A DNA stretch of 64,000 nt from Chitinophaga barathri (GCF_003807585.1 NZ_RMBX01000002.1:558001-622000), one strand, 5' to 3'. Counted from the first letter of the stretch, positions 35,323 to 44,288 are shown. Numbers and translations are program-made. The notes: a model not told the origin generated them from the letters alone.

Positions 35323-36618
35323 TTATGCTTCTTCAGGAATTTCCACCTGCTCCATACGGGGAGCAAAGAAGTGCATAGCGCCCCAGGCCAGCAGGTATGC
35401 AAATCCACAGATCACAAAAAGAATGCTGTAACCTGTGCCGATATTGCCCAGCGCTTTGTAGTGATCCAGCAGCGAACCTACCACGATCGGGAACAACATA
35501 CCGCCGATAGAACCAGCCATACCGCCGATACCTACCACGGAGCTCAGCGCGAACTTCGGGAACATGTCCGATGCGGTGGTGAAAATATTTGCGGACCAAG
35601 CCTGGTGTGCCGCGGCGGCCAGGCTGATCAGCGCAACCGCTACCCACATATTGGTGGCAAACGGCGCGGTCATGATCGGCAGTACGCATATCGCGAAAAT
35701 CAACATGGAAGTTTTACGCGCTTTGAATACAGGCATGCCACGGTTGATGAAATAGCTGGAAAGATATCCGCCGCCAATGCTGCCCACAGTGGTGGCAGTG
35801 TATACGATGATCAGCGGCAGGCCGAGGCTTTTCATATTCAGGTTGAAGGTAGTAGAGAAGTAGGAAGGCAGCCAGAAAAGGAAGAACCACCAGATGGGGT
35901 CCGTCAGCAGCTTGCCGAACACAAACGCCCAGGTCTGGCGGATGCCGAAAAGTTTCAGCCAGGGCACTTTACGTTTGGAAGCGGATTCGTCCACGTTGTC
36001 GCTGTGGATGTAATCGTATTCAGCCTTGGTGATCTTTTTATGACGGGCGGGCACTTCATACATGATGATCCAGAATATCAGCCATACAAAACCTATCACA
36101 CCGGTCCAGATAAAGGCTTCCTGCCAGCCGTAAGCGGAGGCCAGCCAGGGCACTAAAGCCGGTGCGGCCACTGCCCCGATATTTGCGCCGGAGTTAAATA
36201 TACCGGTTGCCAGCGCGCGTTCTTTTTTAGGGAACCATTCCGCCACGGATTTGATGGCTACGGGGAAGTTGCCCGCTTCGCCCAGGCCCAGAACGGCGCG
36301 CGCCGCGCCAAAACCGAAGGTGGATTTAGCAAATGCATGCGCTACCGCCGCGATACTCCATACTACGATAGAAACGGTGTAACCTAATTTGGTGCCCACT
36401 TTGTCCACAAACCGGCCAAATACGAGCAGGCCGAAAGCATAACAGGCGGAGAAGATCATCACGATCTCGCCGTACTGCGTTTCCGTCCAGTTAAACTCCT
36501 TCTCCAGTACTGGTTTCAGGATGCCGATCACCTGCCGGTCTATATAGTTAATGGTAGTTGCAAAAAAAAGCAGTGCACAAATTCGCCAGCGGTACCGGCC
36601 GATTACGGTGGAATTCAT
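35323..36618 (-). CDS. MFS hexuronate transporter (ExuT-like, anion:cation symporter family)
   Basis: 431 residues with twelve predicted membrane spans. Family landmarks: YRWRICALLFFATTINYIDR at the N-terminus, GRFVDKVGTKLGYTVSIVVW in the first MFS loop, ARAVLGLGEAGNFPVAIKSV and WFPKKERALATGIFNSGANI in spans 4-5. These are typical of galacturonate/glucuronate importers of the ACS family. Last gene of the uxaB-uxaC-kdgK-kdgA series, so it probably brings in free uronates released in the periplasm. An operator-like palindrome inside the end of kdgA, 62 bases upstream of its start, suggests extra control. Confidence 0.92.
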   Translation of the reverse strand: MNSTVIGRYRWRICALLFFATTINYIDRQVIGILKPVLEKEFNWTETQYGEIVMIFSACYAFGLLVFGRFVDKVGTKLGYTVSIVVWSIAAVAHAFAKSTFGFGAARAVLGLGEAGNFPVAIKSVAEWFPKKERALATGIFNSGANIGAVAAPALVPWLASAYGWQEAFIWTGVIGFVWLIFWIIMYEVPARHKKITKAEYDYIHSDNVDESASKRKVPWLKLFGIRQTWAFVFGKLLTDPIWWFFLFWLPSYFSTTFNLNMKSLGLPLIIVYTATTVGSIGGGYLSSYFINRGMPVFKARKTSMLIFAICVLPIMTAPFATNMWVAVALISLAAAAHQAWSANIFTTASDMFPKFALSSVVGIGGMAGSIGGMLFPIVVGSLLDHYKALGNIGTGYSILFVICGFAYLLAWGAMHFFAPRMEQVEIPEEA

Positions 36619-36657
36619 TAGTTGATTGTTTAGGATAAATCGAATTGTAAGGACAAA

Positions 36658-37320
36658 TTACTGTAATGCCTCAATAAATGCAAACGTTTGCTTGATTTTT
36701 GCACTCAGTCCTTTCCAGTCCTGCTTTTCAATGGCATTTTTAGAGATGAGATTTGATCCCATACCCACACATACCACCCCTGCATCAAACCATTGCTGCA
36801 GGTTATCTTTTTCAGGTTCCACTCCCCCGGTTGGCATAAAGCGGAGTGAGGGGAACAAAGGTTTGATCGCTTTTACGAAACCCGGGCCCAGTGAACTGCC
36901 GGGAAATAATTTAACCAGCTGTGCGTCGTTTTTCTCCGCAATGGAGATCTCCGTTGGCGTCATACAGCCCGGCACCCAAAGGATACCCTGCTCTTTGCAA
37001 TACGCCGCCGTTTCCGGATCCACCACGGGGCATACGATAAAGTCCGCGCCCATATCCGTGTAAGCCTTTGCGTCAGCGGCATTTTTGATGGTGCCGATGC
37101 CGAGGTACATATCGGGCATGGAAGCGGTTTTTACATCGCGGAGCGCCGCGAAGTTGTGACGGGCATGCTCTCCCCTGTTGGTAAATTCAAATACACGGAT
37201 GCCGCCTTCGTAACAGGCTTTCATCACTTCCACGCATACTGCGGGGTCTTCATGATAAAATACAGGCACTACTTTCGTGTCCTCAAATGCTTTTAATATC
37301 GTATCTGCGTGTGGTCTCAT
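36658..37320 (-). CDS. kdgA: 2-keto-3-deoxy-6-phosphogluconate aldolase (KDPG/KHG family)
   Basis: 220 residues. The catalytic Glu sits in GIRVFEFTNRGEHA and the Schiff-base Lys in AQLVKLFPGSSLGPGFVKAI. FVCPVVD-type strand (ADFIVCPVVDPETAAYC) and phosphate-binding FMPTGGVEPE complete the site. It cleaves KDPG to pyruvate and glyceraldehyde 3-phosphate. The start lies 4 bases from the kdgK stop. Near the 3' end the codons for KQTFA form the 12-bp palindrome GCAAACGTTTGC, which matches the operator core at 33324-33341. Confidence 0.95.
   Translation of the reverse strand: MRPHADTILKAFEDTKVVPVFYHEDPAVCVEVMKACYEGGIRVFEFTNRGEHARHNFAALRDVKTASMPDMYLGIGTIKNAADAKAYTDMGADFIVCPVVDPETAAYCKEQGILWVPGCMTPTEISIAEKNDAQLVKLFPGSSLGPGFVKAIKPLFPSLRFMPTGGVEPEKDNLQQWFDAGVVCVGMGSNLISKNAIEKQDWKGLSAKIKQTFAFIEALQ
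36680..36691. promoter_or_regulatory. Operator-like palindrome inside the 3' end of kdgA
   Basis: GCAAACGTTTGC, with A, A, T on its left flank as at 33324-33341, repeats the core of that operator. It lies 62 bases before the transporter start codon. Because it is also coding sequence, chance cannot be excluded. Confidence 0.5.
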
Positions 37321-37324
37321 TGCT

Positions 37325-38323
37325 TTACATCAGTTGTGTGATCGATTCTTTCTCCGTCAGGTTAAAATCGCCGGTGCGGAACAGCTTGGAATAGGCTGCC
37401 GCGGCGGCGTAAGCGATAGTGTCCTGGTTGTCCAGCCCGTTCAGGTTCGCATGGATGAGGCCGGCCATAAAGCTGTCCCCGCTCCCTACACGGTCTACCA
37501 CTTCGTTCGTTTCATACTGCCTGCTCACGTACAGCTCCCCGCCGGTATAATACACGGCGTAATAAAGGTTGTGCGTGGGCGCGGCGGAAAAGCGGAAGGT
37601 GAAAGCCACCCTGTCGCATTTCGGGTATTGTTTGATGATGGCCGCAGCGGATTCTTTCGCTGCTGCCAGGTATGCTTCTTTTGTTTCAGCGGCGATCAGC
37701 TCCTGGTTCAGCGGCGTACCCAGCATCATGTTCGCCGCCCAGATATTGCCCATGATCACATGGCAGTATTGGGTGAGCTCGGGCATTATTTCCAGCGGGC
37801 TCCGGCCGTACTGCCACAGTTTGCTGCGGTAGTTGAGGTCGGTTGAAATGGTCATGCCTTTGCGGGTGGCTGCTTCCAGCACTTCCCTGCAAATGATCAC
37901 CGCGTCAGGGTTTAATGCCGGCGAGATCGCGCTCCAGTGAAACCATTGCGCATCGCCCAGCAGTAAGTCCCAGTCCACCGTGCCGGGTTTGATTTCCGAA
38001 AAGCTGGAATACTTGCGGTCGTACACTACTTCCGCATGTTTCAGGTCCGAGCCCTGCGCGAGATAATAAGCGCCGATGCGGTCGCCGCCCCAGAGCATAC
38101 GGTCCGTCTGCACACCGATAGCCTGCAGCTGGGCCAGTACCTGGCGGCTGAGGCCGTTCTCCGGCGTTTTGCTGATATAAGCTACTTTGTTGCCCCAGGT
38201 AGCCAGCGCGGCGGCCACATTGGCCTCCGCACCGCCTACGAACAACGCGGCTCGCTGTTGCGCCCATTCCGGGCTCAGTCTTAATAATATTTCTCCGAAA
38301 GTGATTACAGATACAGGTTGCAT
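37325..38323 (-). CDS. kdgK: 2-keto-3-deoxygluconate kinase (PfkB family)
   Basis: 332 residues. N-terminal PfkB features VITFGEILLRLSPE and FVGGAEANVAAALATWGNKV; the C-terminal signature VVDRVGSGDSFMAGLIHANL carries the catalytic Asp and anion hole. It phosphorylates KDG to KDPG, joining the KduI/KduD branch and the UxaC/B/A branch. Its ATG overlaps the uxaC stop by one base (TGATG), indicating coupling, and kdgA follows after 4 bases. Confidence 0.94.
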   Translation of the reverse strand: MQPVSVITFGEILLRLSPEWAQQRAALFVGGAEANVAAALATWGNKVAYISKTPENGLSRQVLAQLQAIGVQTDRMLWGGDRIGAYYLAQGSDLKHAEVVYDRKYSSFSEIKPGTVDWDLLLGDAQWFHWSAISPALNPDAVIICREVLEAATRKGMTISTDLNYRSKLWQYGRSPLEIMPELTQYCHVIMGNIWAANMMLGTPLNQELIAAETKEAYLAAAKESAAAIIKQYPKCDRVAFTFRFSAAPTHNLYYAVYYTGGELYVSRQYETNEVVDRVGSGDSFMAGLIHANLNGLDNQDTIAYAAAAAYSKLFRTGDFNLTEKESITQLM

Positions 38324-39717
38324 CAGAAATTAAAATAGGCTTTGGCGTTGTTATAACAAATATCCTGTACCATTTTACCTAACCATGGTACGTCACCCGG
38401 CAGCTCGCCGTTCTCCACATCGTTGCCGATCAAATTACACAATATTCTCCTGAAATACTCATGCCTCGGGAAAGAGAGGAAACTGCGCGAGTCCGTGAGC
38501 ATGCCCACAAAACGGCTCAGGAGGCCCATATTGCTCAGCGCGTTCATCTGTTTTTCCATCCCGTCTTTCTGGTCCATGAACCACCAGCCGGAGCCGAACT
38601 GCATTTTGCCGGCCACGCTGCCATCCTGGAAGTTGCCCACCATGGTGGCGTACACTTCGTTGTAGGCGGGGTTCAGGTTGTATACGATGGTTTTGGCGAG
38701 TTTGCCGTCTTTGTCAAGCCTGTCAAAGAAACGGCTCATGGCTTCGGCCATCGGCCAGTCCCCGATGGAGTCCACACCGGCATCGGCGCCGAGGCGTTTC
38801 AGCAGGCGGGAGTTGTTGTTGCGGATGGCGCCCGCGTGGAACTGCTGCACCCAGCCTTTTTCATGGTTCCAGAGGCAAATCTGGTGCAGGGTGGCGGCTT
38901 TGAACATCTCCGCTATTTCGTCCGTCACTTTTTTGCCTGCGGCTACATATTGGAAAGCCTCTTCCAGCCTTGCTTCTGTATAGTCCGCGTATACGAAATA
39001 GTTCAGCCCGTGGTCGGACAGACGGCCGCCATTCTCATGGAAGTAATCGTGTCGTTTTTTTAACGCGCCCAGCAGGGTCTTGTAACTTTTGATCTCAATA
39101 TCCGCCGCGGCGCCCAGTTTTTTCATATAGGCGTTGAACGCTGCGGGGTCTTCCACCGCCATGGCCTTATCCGGCCTGAAAGTGGGGAGTACCTTCACTT
39201 TGAAGCCCTGCTGGCGGATAGCGATATGATGATCCAGTGGTTCGGCCGGGTCATCCGTTGTGCAGAGCGCATCCACGTTGAAATGCTGCAGCAGCGTCTG
39301 CGTGGTGAGTTTGGGCAGCTGCGCGTTGCAGGTCTCGTAGATCTTTGCGGCGCTGCTGCCGCTGAGCAGGTCCTTTACACCGAAAGGATTAAGCAGCTCC
39401 ATATGCGTCCAGTGGTAAAGCGGGTTGCGCATGGTATAAGGCACGGTTTCGGCCCATACCTTAAACTTGGTGAAGTCGTCCGCGTTACCGGTGATGAGGT
39501 CTTCATTCACGCCATTGGCGCGCATGGCCCTCCATTTATAGTGATCGCCCTTGAGCCAGGCTTCCGTGATGGTACTGAAACTGCGGTTTGACGCAATTTC
39601 ATCCGGCGGAAGGTGGTTGTGATAATCGATCACGGGCATATCCTTCGCGTAGTCGAAATATAATTTCCGCGCGGTATCGGTCTGTAGTATAAAGTCTTCT
39701 GACAAAAATGTTTTCAT
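38323..39717 (-). CDS. uxaC: Glucuronate/galacturonate isomerase
   Basis: 464 residues, normal length. MPVIDYHNHLPPDEIASNR holds the amidohydrolase-type HxH near residue 35. WKAMRANG-type segment (YKWRAMRANGVNEDLI), LCTTDDPAEPLDHH and PTFRPDKA are typical of UxaC. The C-terminus has LTDSRSFLSFPRHEYFRRI. It converts D-galacturonate to D-tagaturonate (and glucuronate to fructuronate). It lies 11 bases after uxaB and is coupled to kdgK. Confidence 0.96.
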   Translation of the reverse strand: MKTFLSEDFILQTDTARKLYFDYAKDMPVIDYHNHLPPDEIASNRSFSTITEAWLKGDHYKWRAMRANGVNEDLITGNADDFTKFKVWAETVPYTMRNPLYHWTHMELLNPFGVKDLLSGSSAAKIYETCNAQLPKLTTQTLLQHFNVDALCTTDDPAEPLDHHIAIRQQGFKVKVLPTFRPDKAMAVEDPAAFNAYMKKLGAAADIEIKSYKTLLGALKKRHDYFHENGGRLSDHGLNYFVYADYTEARLEEAFQYVAAGKKVTDEIAEMFKAATLHQICLWNHEKGWVQQFHAGAIRNNNSRLLKRLGADAGVDSIGDWPMAEAMSRFFDRLDKDGKLAKTIVYNLNPAYNEVYATMVGNFQDGSVAGKMQFGSGWWFMDQKDGMEKQMNALSNMGLLSRFVGMLTDSRSFLSFPRHEYFRRILCNLIGNDVENGELPGDVPWLGKMVQDICYNNAKAYFNF

Positions 39718-39728
39718 GAACGTGTGGC

Positions 39729-41225
39729 TTAAAGAACCTTGGAATGGTTGGTGATATACTCTTTCACACCGTTTTGCAACATGCCCATCAGGTGATCGGC
39801 AACGGTATCGGCGAACCCGGGAAGTTTATTGAGGTCCGTCTGCCAGAGGCGTTCGTCTGAACAAATGTCCCTTACCATGGCCGATACTTCGGGGTAACCG
39901 GCTTTCGCAACCGATTTCCAGTGCGCGGCAAAAATAGCCGCGTTCTCGTCCGTGATATCATAAAATGCGTCTCCGCGCTGCCCCTGGAACTTACCGTTCT
40001 GCTCCCTGGCCGGTTTGAGGAACAGCAGGGTGCTGGCAAAGCCCAGCAGCATCTTTTCCGGCAGCAGGCCTTTTGCCTCCCGGTAACGCAGCAGGGTCTG
40101 CACGTTGCGGGCGTTCATTTTGGAGCTTTGCTGGAAAGTGATGCTGATCAGTTTATGTTCAATGTAAGGATTGGCGAAACGGTCCAGTACGTCTTTTGCA
40201 AAAACGGCTGCCTGGGGGCCCAGGTTTTCGAGGGTGGGCAGGATCTCGTCCAGCACCACGGTTTCGAAGAACCGGCGCATATAGCCGTCCTGCATACATT
40301 CGTACACGGTGTTGAGGCCGGAGAGATACCCGAGGGTTACGGCGGCGGTGTGGCTGCCGTTCAGGAGCCTGAGCTTCTGCTCGCGGTAGGGAGTGATGCT
40401 GGGAGCGATCAGCATCCGGTCGTCCGCCTGGTGGAAGGACAGCTTCTGGGCTACGCCCGCGTCTCCTTCGATGGCCCAGAGCAGGAAAGGCTCGGATTCG
40501 ATCCACAGTTCATCCTCATAGCCGGCTTTTTCCCAGCTTTCGGCGATATTTTTCGGCCTGCCGGGCACGATGCGGTCCACCAGGGAGTTGCAGAAGCGGT
40601 TGCCCTGCCCTATCCACTGGATAAAACCTTCCGGCATTTTGTTGAACCCGGCCAGTTTGATGACGATTTCTTTCAGGATCTTCCCGTTATCTACAATCAG
40701 TTCTGTGGGGATAATGACAAAACCCGGCAGTTTGCGGCGGTAACGCTCATGGAGGATGGCCAGGAGTTTACCGGGGAAAGACGCGGGCACGCCGGCCGCT
40801 ACATCTTCTTCCACGTACTGGATACCTACTTCGGTGGTATTGGAAACGATAATTTCCAGGCTTGGCTGCGAAGCGGCTTCAAGTATGGCCTCCCACTCTG
40901 CATTCGATTGCAAAACACGGCTAATAGAAGCGTTCACAAGGTGCTGATCCACAGGCTGTCCCTGGGAGATTCCCTTGATATGCGTGGTAAAAAGTCCGTC
41001 CTGTGTGTCGAATGCTCCGGCATCGCCATCGGTGGATTTTACCACTACGATGCGGCCGTTAAATACGCCTTGTTTGTTCGCCTTGTCTACCAGGAAGTCC
41101 ACCAGTCCGCGTAAAAGCACGCCGGTACCGAATTGCAGAACTTTTTCAGGAAATTGCAGATAGTCAGGTGTAATGCCCCATTGGGGGTTGTTCATAACGT
41201 GTTGCTTATTCAATCTCGGAAGCAT
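39729..41225 (-). CDS. uxaB: Tagaturonate reductase (altronate oxidoreductase)
   Basis: 498 residues of the mannitol-dehydrogenase family. The NAD-binding start is EKVLQFGTGVLLRGLVDFLV, later VVKSTDGDAGAFDTQDGLFT, VIIPTELIVDNGKILKEIV, and the catalytic stretch with the family Lys and Asn-His is YREQKLRLLNGSHTAAVTLG. It reduces D-tagaturonate to D-altronate. A start at 41195 (MNNPQWGITPDYLQFPEK) is also possible. First gene of the uxaB-uxaC-kdgK-kdgA-exuT series. Its AT-rich upstream region has inverted repeats but no copy of the GCAAACGTTTGC operator. Confidence 0.94.
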   Translation of the reverse strand: MLPRLNKQHVMNNPQWGITPDYLQFPEKVLQFGTGVLLRGLVDFLVDKANKQGVFNGRIVVVKSTDGDAGAFDTQDGLFTTHIKGISQGQPVDQHLVNASISRVLQSNAEWEAILEAASQPSLEIIVSNTTEVGIQYVEEDVAAGVPASFPGKLLAILHERYRRKLPGFVIIPTELIVDNGKILKEIVIKLAGFNKMPEGFIQWIGQGNRFCNSLVDRIVPGRPKNIAESWEKAGYEDELWIESEPFLLWAIEGDAGVAQKLSFHQADDRMLIAPSITPYREQKLRLLNGSHTAAVTLGYLSGLNTVYECMQDGYMRRFFETVVLDEILPTLENLGPQAAVFAKDVLDRFANPYIEHKLISITFQQSSKMNARNVQTLLRYREAKGLLPEKMLLGFASTLLFLKPAREQNGKFQGQRGDAFYDITDENAAIFAAHWKSVAKAGYPEVSAMVRDICSDERLWQTDLNKLPGFADTVADHLMGMLQNGVKEYITNHSKVL

Positions 41226-41272
41226 GCATGGATATTTTATTAAATAACATAGCTAATTTGCAATAAATATAT

Positions 41273-41307
41273 AATTAGCATTCCAATTTTTTGATAAAAT
41301 GCTAATT
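41273..41307. promoter_or_regulatory. Inverted repeat upstream of uxaB, candidate operator
   Basis: AATTAGCATT (41273-41282) and AATGCTAATT (41298-41307) form a perfect 10-bp inverted repeat with a 15-base centre. A further GCTAATT lies at 41251-41257. The position, 48-82 bases upstream of uxaB, fits a regulator site. It differs from both LacI-type motifs in this window. Confidence 0.45.
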
Positions 41308-41680
41308 ATTTTATGTGAATTGTGTAAATCAATCGTTGTAAATCCTTGTTTTATAATTTTCCGGGTAGCGCCTTCATTTACCCCGGCTGATGTTTGTTTC
41401 CCATGGTAAAATACCGGTAAAGGCCCTGCTGGCGGCATAGGCCGGTCCGATATGATAGTATTTTGCCTTTTACCCGGAAAGGACCGCCGATGTACCCTGG
41501 ATTAACCGGGAAGCAGCCATGGTAGATATAGGAGAGATATAAGGAAAGCGGACATGAGGTGGAGATGAGGCGGAGTTGATCCGGGGTTAACGCGGTTAAT
41601 ATCGCATCAGGCTCCTCACTCACCTATGGCCCTATCGGCAGTATCTATAAGCAAATACCCCCCTTTTGCCCGGATTTCAG

Positions 41681-41688
41681 TAAATTTG
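41681..41688 (+). promoter_or_regulatory. Bacteroidota -7 promoter element for mnmA
   Basis: TAAATTTG matches TAnnTTTG and lies 20 bases before the mnmA ATG. The nearest upstream TTTG (41665-41668) is only 12 bases away, short for a -33 box. Confidence 0.5.
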
Positions 41689-41708
41689 CGGTCTTAATCG
41701 ATAATCTG

Positions 41709-42800
41709 ATGAGCAAGCATGGAAAAGTGCTGGTAGCCATGAGCGGGGGGATTGACAGTACTGTCACGGCCCTCATGCTGCATGAGCAGGGGTACGAAGT
41801 GGTGGGCATCACCATGAAGACCTGGGATTATGCCTCCGCCGGCCCTTCCAAAAAGGAAACCGGCTGCTGCAACCTGGATTCTTTCAACGACGCCCGCGCC
41901 GCCGCCGTACACCACGGCTTCCCGCACTTTATACTGGACATACGGGACGAATTCGGGGATTTTGTCATCAATAACTTCGTGGACGAATATATTGCCGGCC
42001 GCACGCCGAACCCGTGCGTACTGTGCAACACCCATATCAAATGGCGCGCCCTCATGAAACGGGCCGACGCCATGGATTGTGAATTTATCGCCACCGGCCA
42101 TTACGCCCGTCTCCGGATGGAAAACGGCCGTGGTGTGATCAGCAAGGGCGTGGACGAAACCAAGGACCAGAGTTATGTGCTCTGGGGTCTGGACCAGGAC
42201 GTAGTGAAACGCACCCTGCTGCCGCTGGGCACCTACCGCAAAACAGAGATCCGCCAGATGGCCTTCGACTTCGGGTACCCGGAGCTGGCCAAAAAGGCGG
42301 AAAGTTATGAGATCTGTTTTGTGCCGGATAACGACTACCGCGGCTTCCTGAAACGCAAAGTGGACGGGCTGGAAGAAAGAGTGAACGGAGGGAACTTCGT
42401 ACTGGCGGACGGTACTATCGTAGGCAAACACAAAGGATATCCCTTTTATACCATCGGGCAGCGTAAAGGGCTGGATATAGCCCTGGGCAAGCCCGTATTT
42501 GTAACGGAAATTATCCCGGAAACCAATACCGTGGTACTGGGAGACGAAGTAGAACTGAACCGCAGCGAAATGAAAGTGGGCGGCCTCAACTTCGTAAAAT
42601 ATGACCACCTGCCGGAAGGCATGGAATCCATCGTAAAGATCAGGTATAAGGACAAAGGCACGCTCGCCAATGTCTATAACCAGGAAGACAATACCGTGAA
42701 AGTGCATTTCTACGACCAGGTGAAAGGCATTGCACCGGGGCAGTCCGCCGTGTTTTATGAAGGGGATGATGTGCTGGCGGGGGGGATTATCAGGCGGTAA
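41709..42800 (+). CDS. mnmA: tRNA-specific 2-thiouridylase
   Basis: 363 residues. The ATP-pyrophosphatase loop is SGGIDS at 12-17. Catalytic cysteines are C103 (TPNPCVLCN) and C203 (YEICFVPDNDYRG). GHYARL and YTIGQRKGLDIALG are family motifs. It adds sulfur to U34 of Lys, Glu and Gln tRNAs. Single gene with its own promoter element. Confidence 0.97.
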   Translation: MSKHGKVLVAMSGGIDSTVTALMLHEQGYEVVGITMKTWDYASAGPSKKETGCCNLDSFNDARAAAVHHGFPHFILDIRDEFGDFVINNFVDEYIAGRTPNPCVLCNTHIKWRALMKRADAMDCEFIATGHYARLRMENGRGVISKGVDETKDQSYVLWGLDQDVVKRTLLPLGTYRKTEIRQMAFDFGYPELAKKAESYEICFVPDNDYRGFLKRKVDGLEERVNGGNFVLADGTIVGKHKGYPFYTIGQRKGLDIALGKPVFVTEIIPETNTVVLGDEVELNRSEMKVGGLNFVKYDHLPEGMESIVKIRYKDKGTLANVYNQEDNTVKVHFYDQVKGIAPGQSAVFYEGDDVLAGGIIRR

Positions 42801-42836
42801 GGGAGAATTTCCCTTACCCATACACCCCTATTTACT

Positions 42837-43448
42837 ATGAAAAAAAGAATAATAAGAGCCCTCTGGAATGAGGAGACCATTACCGTGTACCAGGCGTATA
42901 ACCCCGCCATTGCAAACTCAGCCGTAAAGAACAAGACGTTTGTATCGCCCCCTTTCAAAAAAGAAAGAATGACCTGGATCAAACCCTCCTTTTTGTGGAT
43001 GATGTACCGCGCAGGATGGGGTACTAAAGAAAACCAGGAACGGATACTCTCTATTCAAATCAAAAGGGAAGGTTTTGAATGGGCGCTGCAGAATTCCTGC
43101 CTTTCGCATTATGACCCCGTGTTTGATGCGTCTCATGAAGGCTGGAAAACAAGGCTGCACAACTCCCTGGTACGGGTACAATGGGACCCGGAGAAGGATA
43201 TTCATTTGCAGAATCTGCCCTACCGGTCTATCCAGATCGGCCTGTCAGGTATTGCCGTTGAAAAATATGTGAATGAGTGGATCACCGGCATTGAGGATAT
43301 CACGGATCAGTGTACAGTTATCCGTCAACTGGTGGAGAAAAAACAAATCGGCGAAGCGAAAGCATTGCTGCCGGTTGAAACGGTGTATCCCCTGCCGACG
43401 GAGATCGGTATGATGCTGCAGGCAGACGATCCCGGAGAAGCGAATTAA
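42837..43448 (+). CDS. DUF4291 family protein
   Basis: 203 residues. It shows the family pattern clearly: RALWNEETITVYQAYNPAIA, FVSPPFKKERMTWIKPSF, LWMMYRAGWGTKENQERIL, and the later VRVQWDPEKDIHLQNLPYR. No signal peptide or membrane segment. The biochemical role of DUF4291 is unknown to me. It begins 36 bases after mnmA and precedes msrB on the same strand, so co-transcription is possible. Confidence 0.9.
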   Translation: MKKRIIRALWNEETITVYQAYNPAIANSAVKNKTFVSPPFKKERMTWIKPSFLWMMYRAGWGTKENQERILSIQIKREGFEWALQNSCLSHYDPVFDASHEGWKTRLHNSLVRVQWDPEKDIHLQNLPYRSIQIGLSGIAVEKYVNEWITGIEDITDQCTVIRQLVEKKQIGEAKALLPVETVYPLPTEIGMMLQADDPGEAN

Positions 43449-43523
43449 ACACCATCCGCAAGTACTTCCACATAACGATTCCCCTAAAATTTGCGTAAAT
43501 TCCCATTTCTAAAAAAGAAAGCC

Positions 43524-43976
43524 ATGCTGAACTGGAATGATGTTTTGAACTTCGCCACCAAAGGCAACCCCGTCCCCGATAAAAGGGTGGAAAAAACCGA
43601 AGAAGAATGGAAGGCTTTACTGACGCCCGAGCAATACCGGATCACGCGCAGAAAAGGCACTGAAGCGCGCTTCAGCGGCGAACTCTGCAGCCGTTACGAG
43701 CCAGGGAAATACAACTGCATCTGCTGCGATACGGAACTGTTCGATTCTGAGATCAAATTTGATTCAAATACAGGCTGGCCGAGCTTTACACAGCCCATCA
43801 AAGAAAACGCCATCAAATATGAGAAGGATGAATCTTTCGGGATGGTACGGGTGGAAGTGATGTGTAATACCTGCGATGCGCATTTGGGCCATGTGTTCCC
43901 CGATGGACCGGCGCCGAGCGGGCTGCGGTATTGTATTAATTCGGAATCTTTGAGGCTTGTGATGAAGGAGGCATAA
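43524..43976 (+). CDS. msrB: Peptide-methionine (R)-S-oxide reductase
   Basis: 150 residues from the ATG at 43524; an in-frame TTG at 43491 is less likely. Zinc-binding cysteines are C65/C68 (YNCICCDTELF) and C114/C117 (MCNTCDAHLGHVFPDGP). The catalytic cysteine is C137 in LRYCINSESL, and NTGWPSFTQP is the substrate loop. It repairs oxidised methionine in cytoplasmic proteins. Confidence 0.96.
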   Translation: MLNWNDVLNFATKGNPVPDKRVEKTEEEWKALLTPEQYRITRRKGTEARFSGELCSRYEPGKYNCICCDTELFDSEIKFDSNTGWPSFTQPIKENAIKYEKDESFGMVRVEVMCNTCDAHLGHVFPDGPAPSGLRYCINSESLRLVMKEA

Positions 43977-43982
43977 CTGTTT

Positions 43983-44261
43983 CTATGCATCATTGACCGC
44001 ATACTCATACAGCCTTTTTGCCATCTCGTCTTTCCCCGGCACATAATCCAGGCCGGTTTTCCAATCATCAAGGAATTCTTTGGCGAGGGATACCTCTATC
44101 AGGTAAGTATACTGCCTGCCATTTTCAACTTTTACCCCTCCGTCACCGTCTACCCCTTTGGCAAGGAGAATGTCCGCATCAGCATCTGCTGCATCTTCCA
44201 GGAAGATGATGAGCTCTTCATCTAAATTGCCGAGATCATCAATTACATCTGTTAGTTTCAT
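43983..44261 (-). CDS. Acidic hypothetical protein (92 aa)
   Basis: 92 residues, strongly acidic (DDLGNLDEELIIFLEDAADA, then DADILLAKGVDGDGG), with a strand-helix part YTYLIEVSLAKEFLDDWKTG. No signal peptide. Small acidic proteins of this form are sometimes immunity proteins or phage-like inhibitors, but no toxin gene is next to it and I do not recognise the family. It lies 27 bases downstream of the RsmB-type gene on the same strand. Confidence 0.65.
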   Translation of the reverse strand: MKLTDVIDDLGNLDEELIIFLEDAADADADILLAKGVDGDGGVKVENGRQYTYLIEVSLAKEFLDDWKTGLDYVPGKDEMAKRLYEYAVNDA

Positions 44262-44288
44262 ATGCCATCGGTTTAAACAACAATTTAA

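Larger units (their letters stand above)
41226..41708. other. Intergenic region between uxaB and mnmA
   Basis: Two divergent transcription units start here. The uxaB-proximal part (41226-41340) is unusually AT-rich and holds the inverted repeat at 41273-41307. The mnmA promoter element is at 41681-41688. The short frames in between show no family features and I see no RNA gene. Confidence 0.5.

Noticed and set aside
41378..41623. 81-codon minus-strand frame between uxaB and mnmA
   Set aside because: No family features and it lies in a control region; likely chance.
43983..44261. Acidic 92-aa protein as an immunity protein
   Set aside because: No toxin gene lies beside it and no immunity family motif is recognised.
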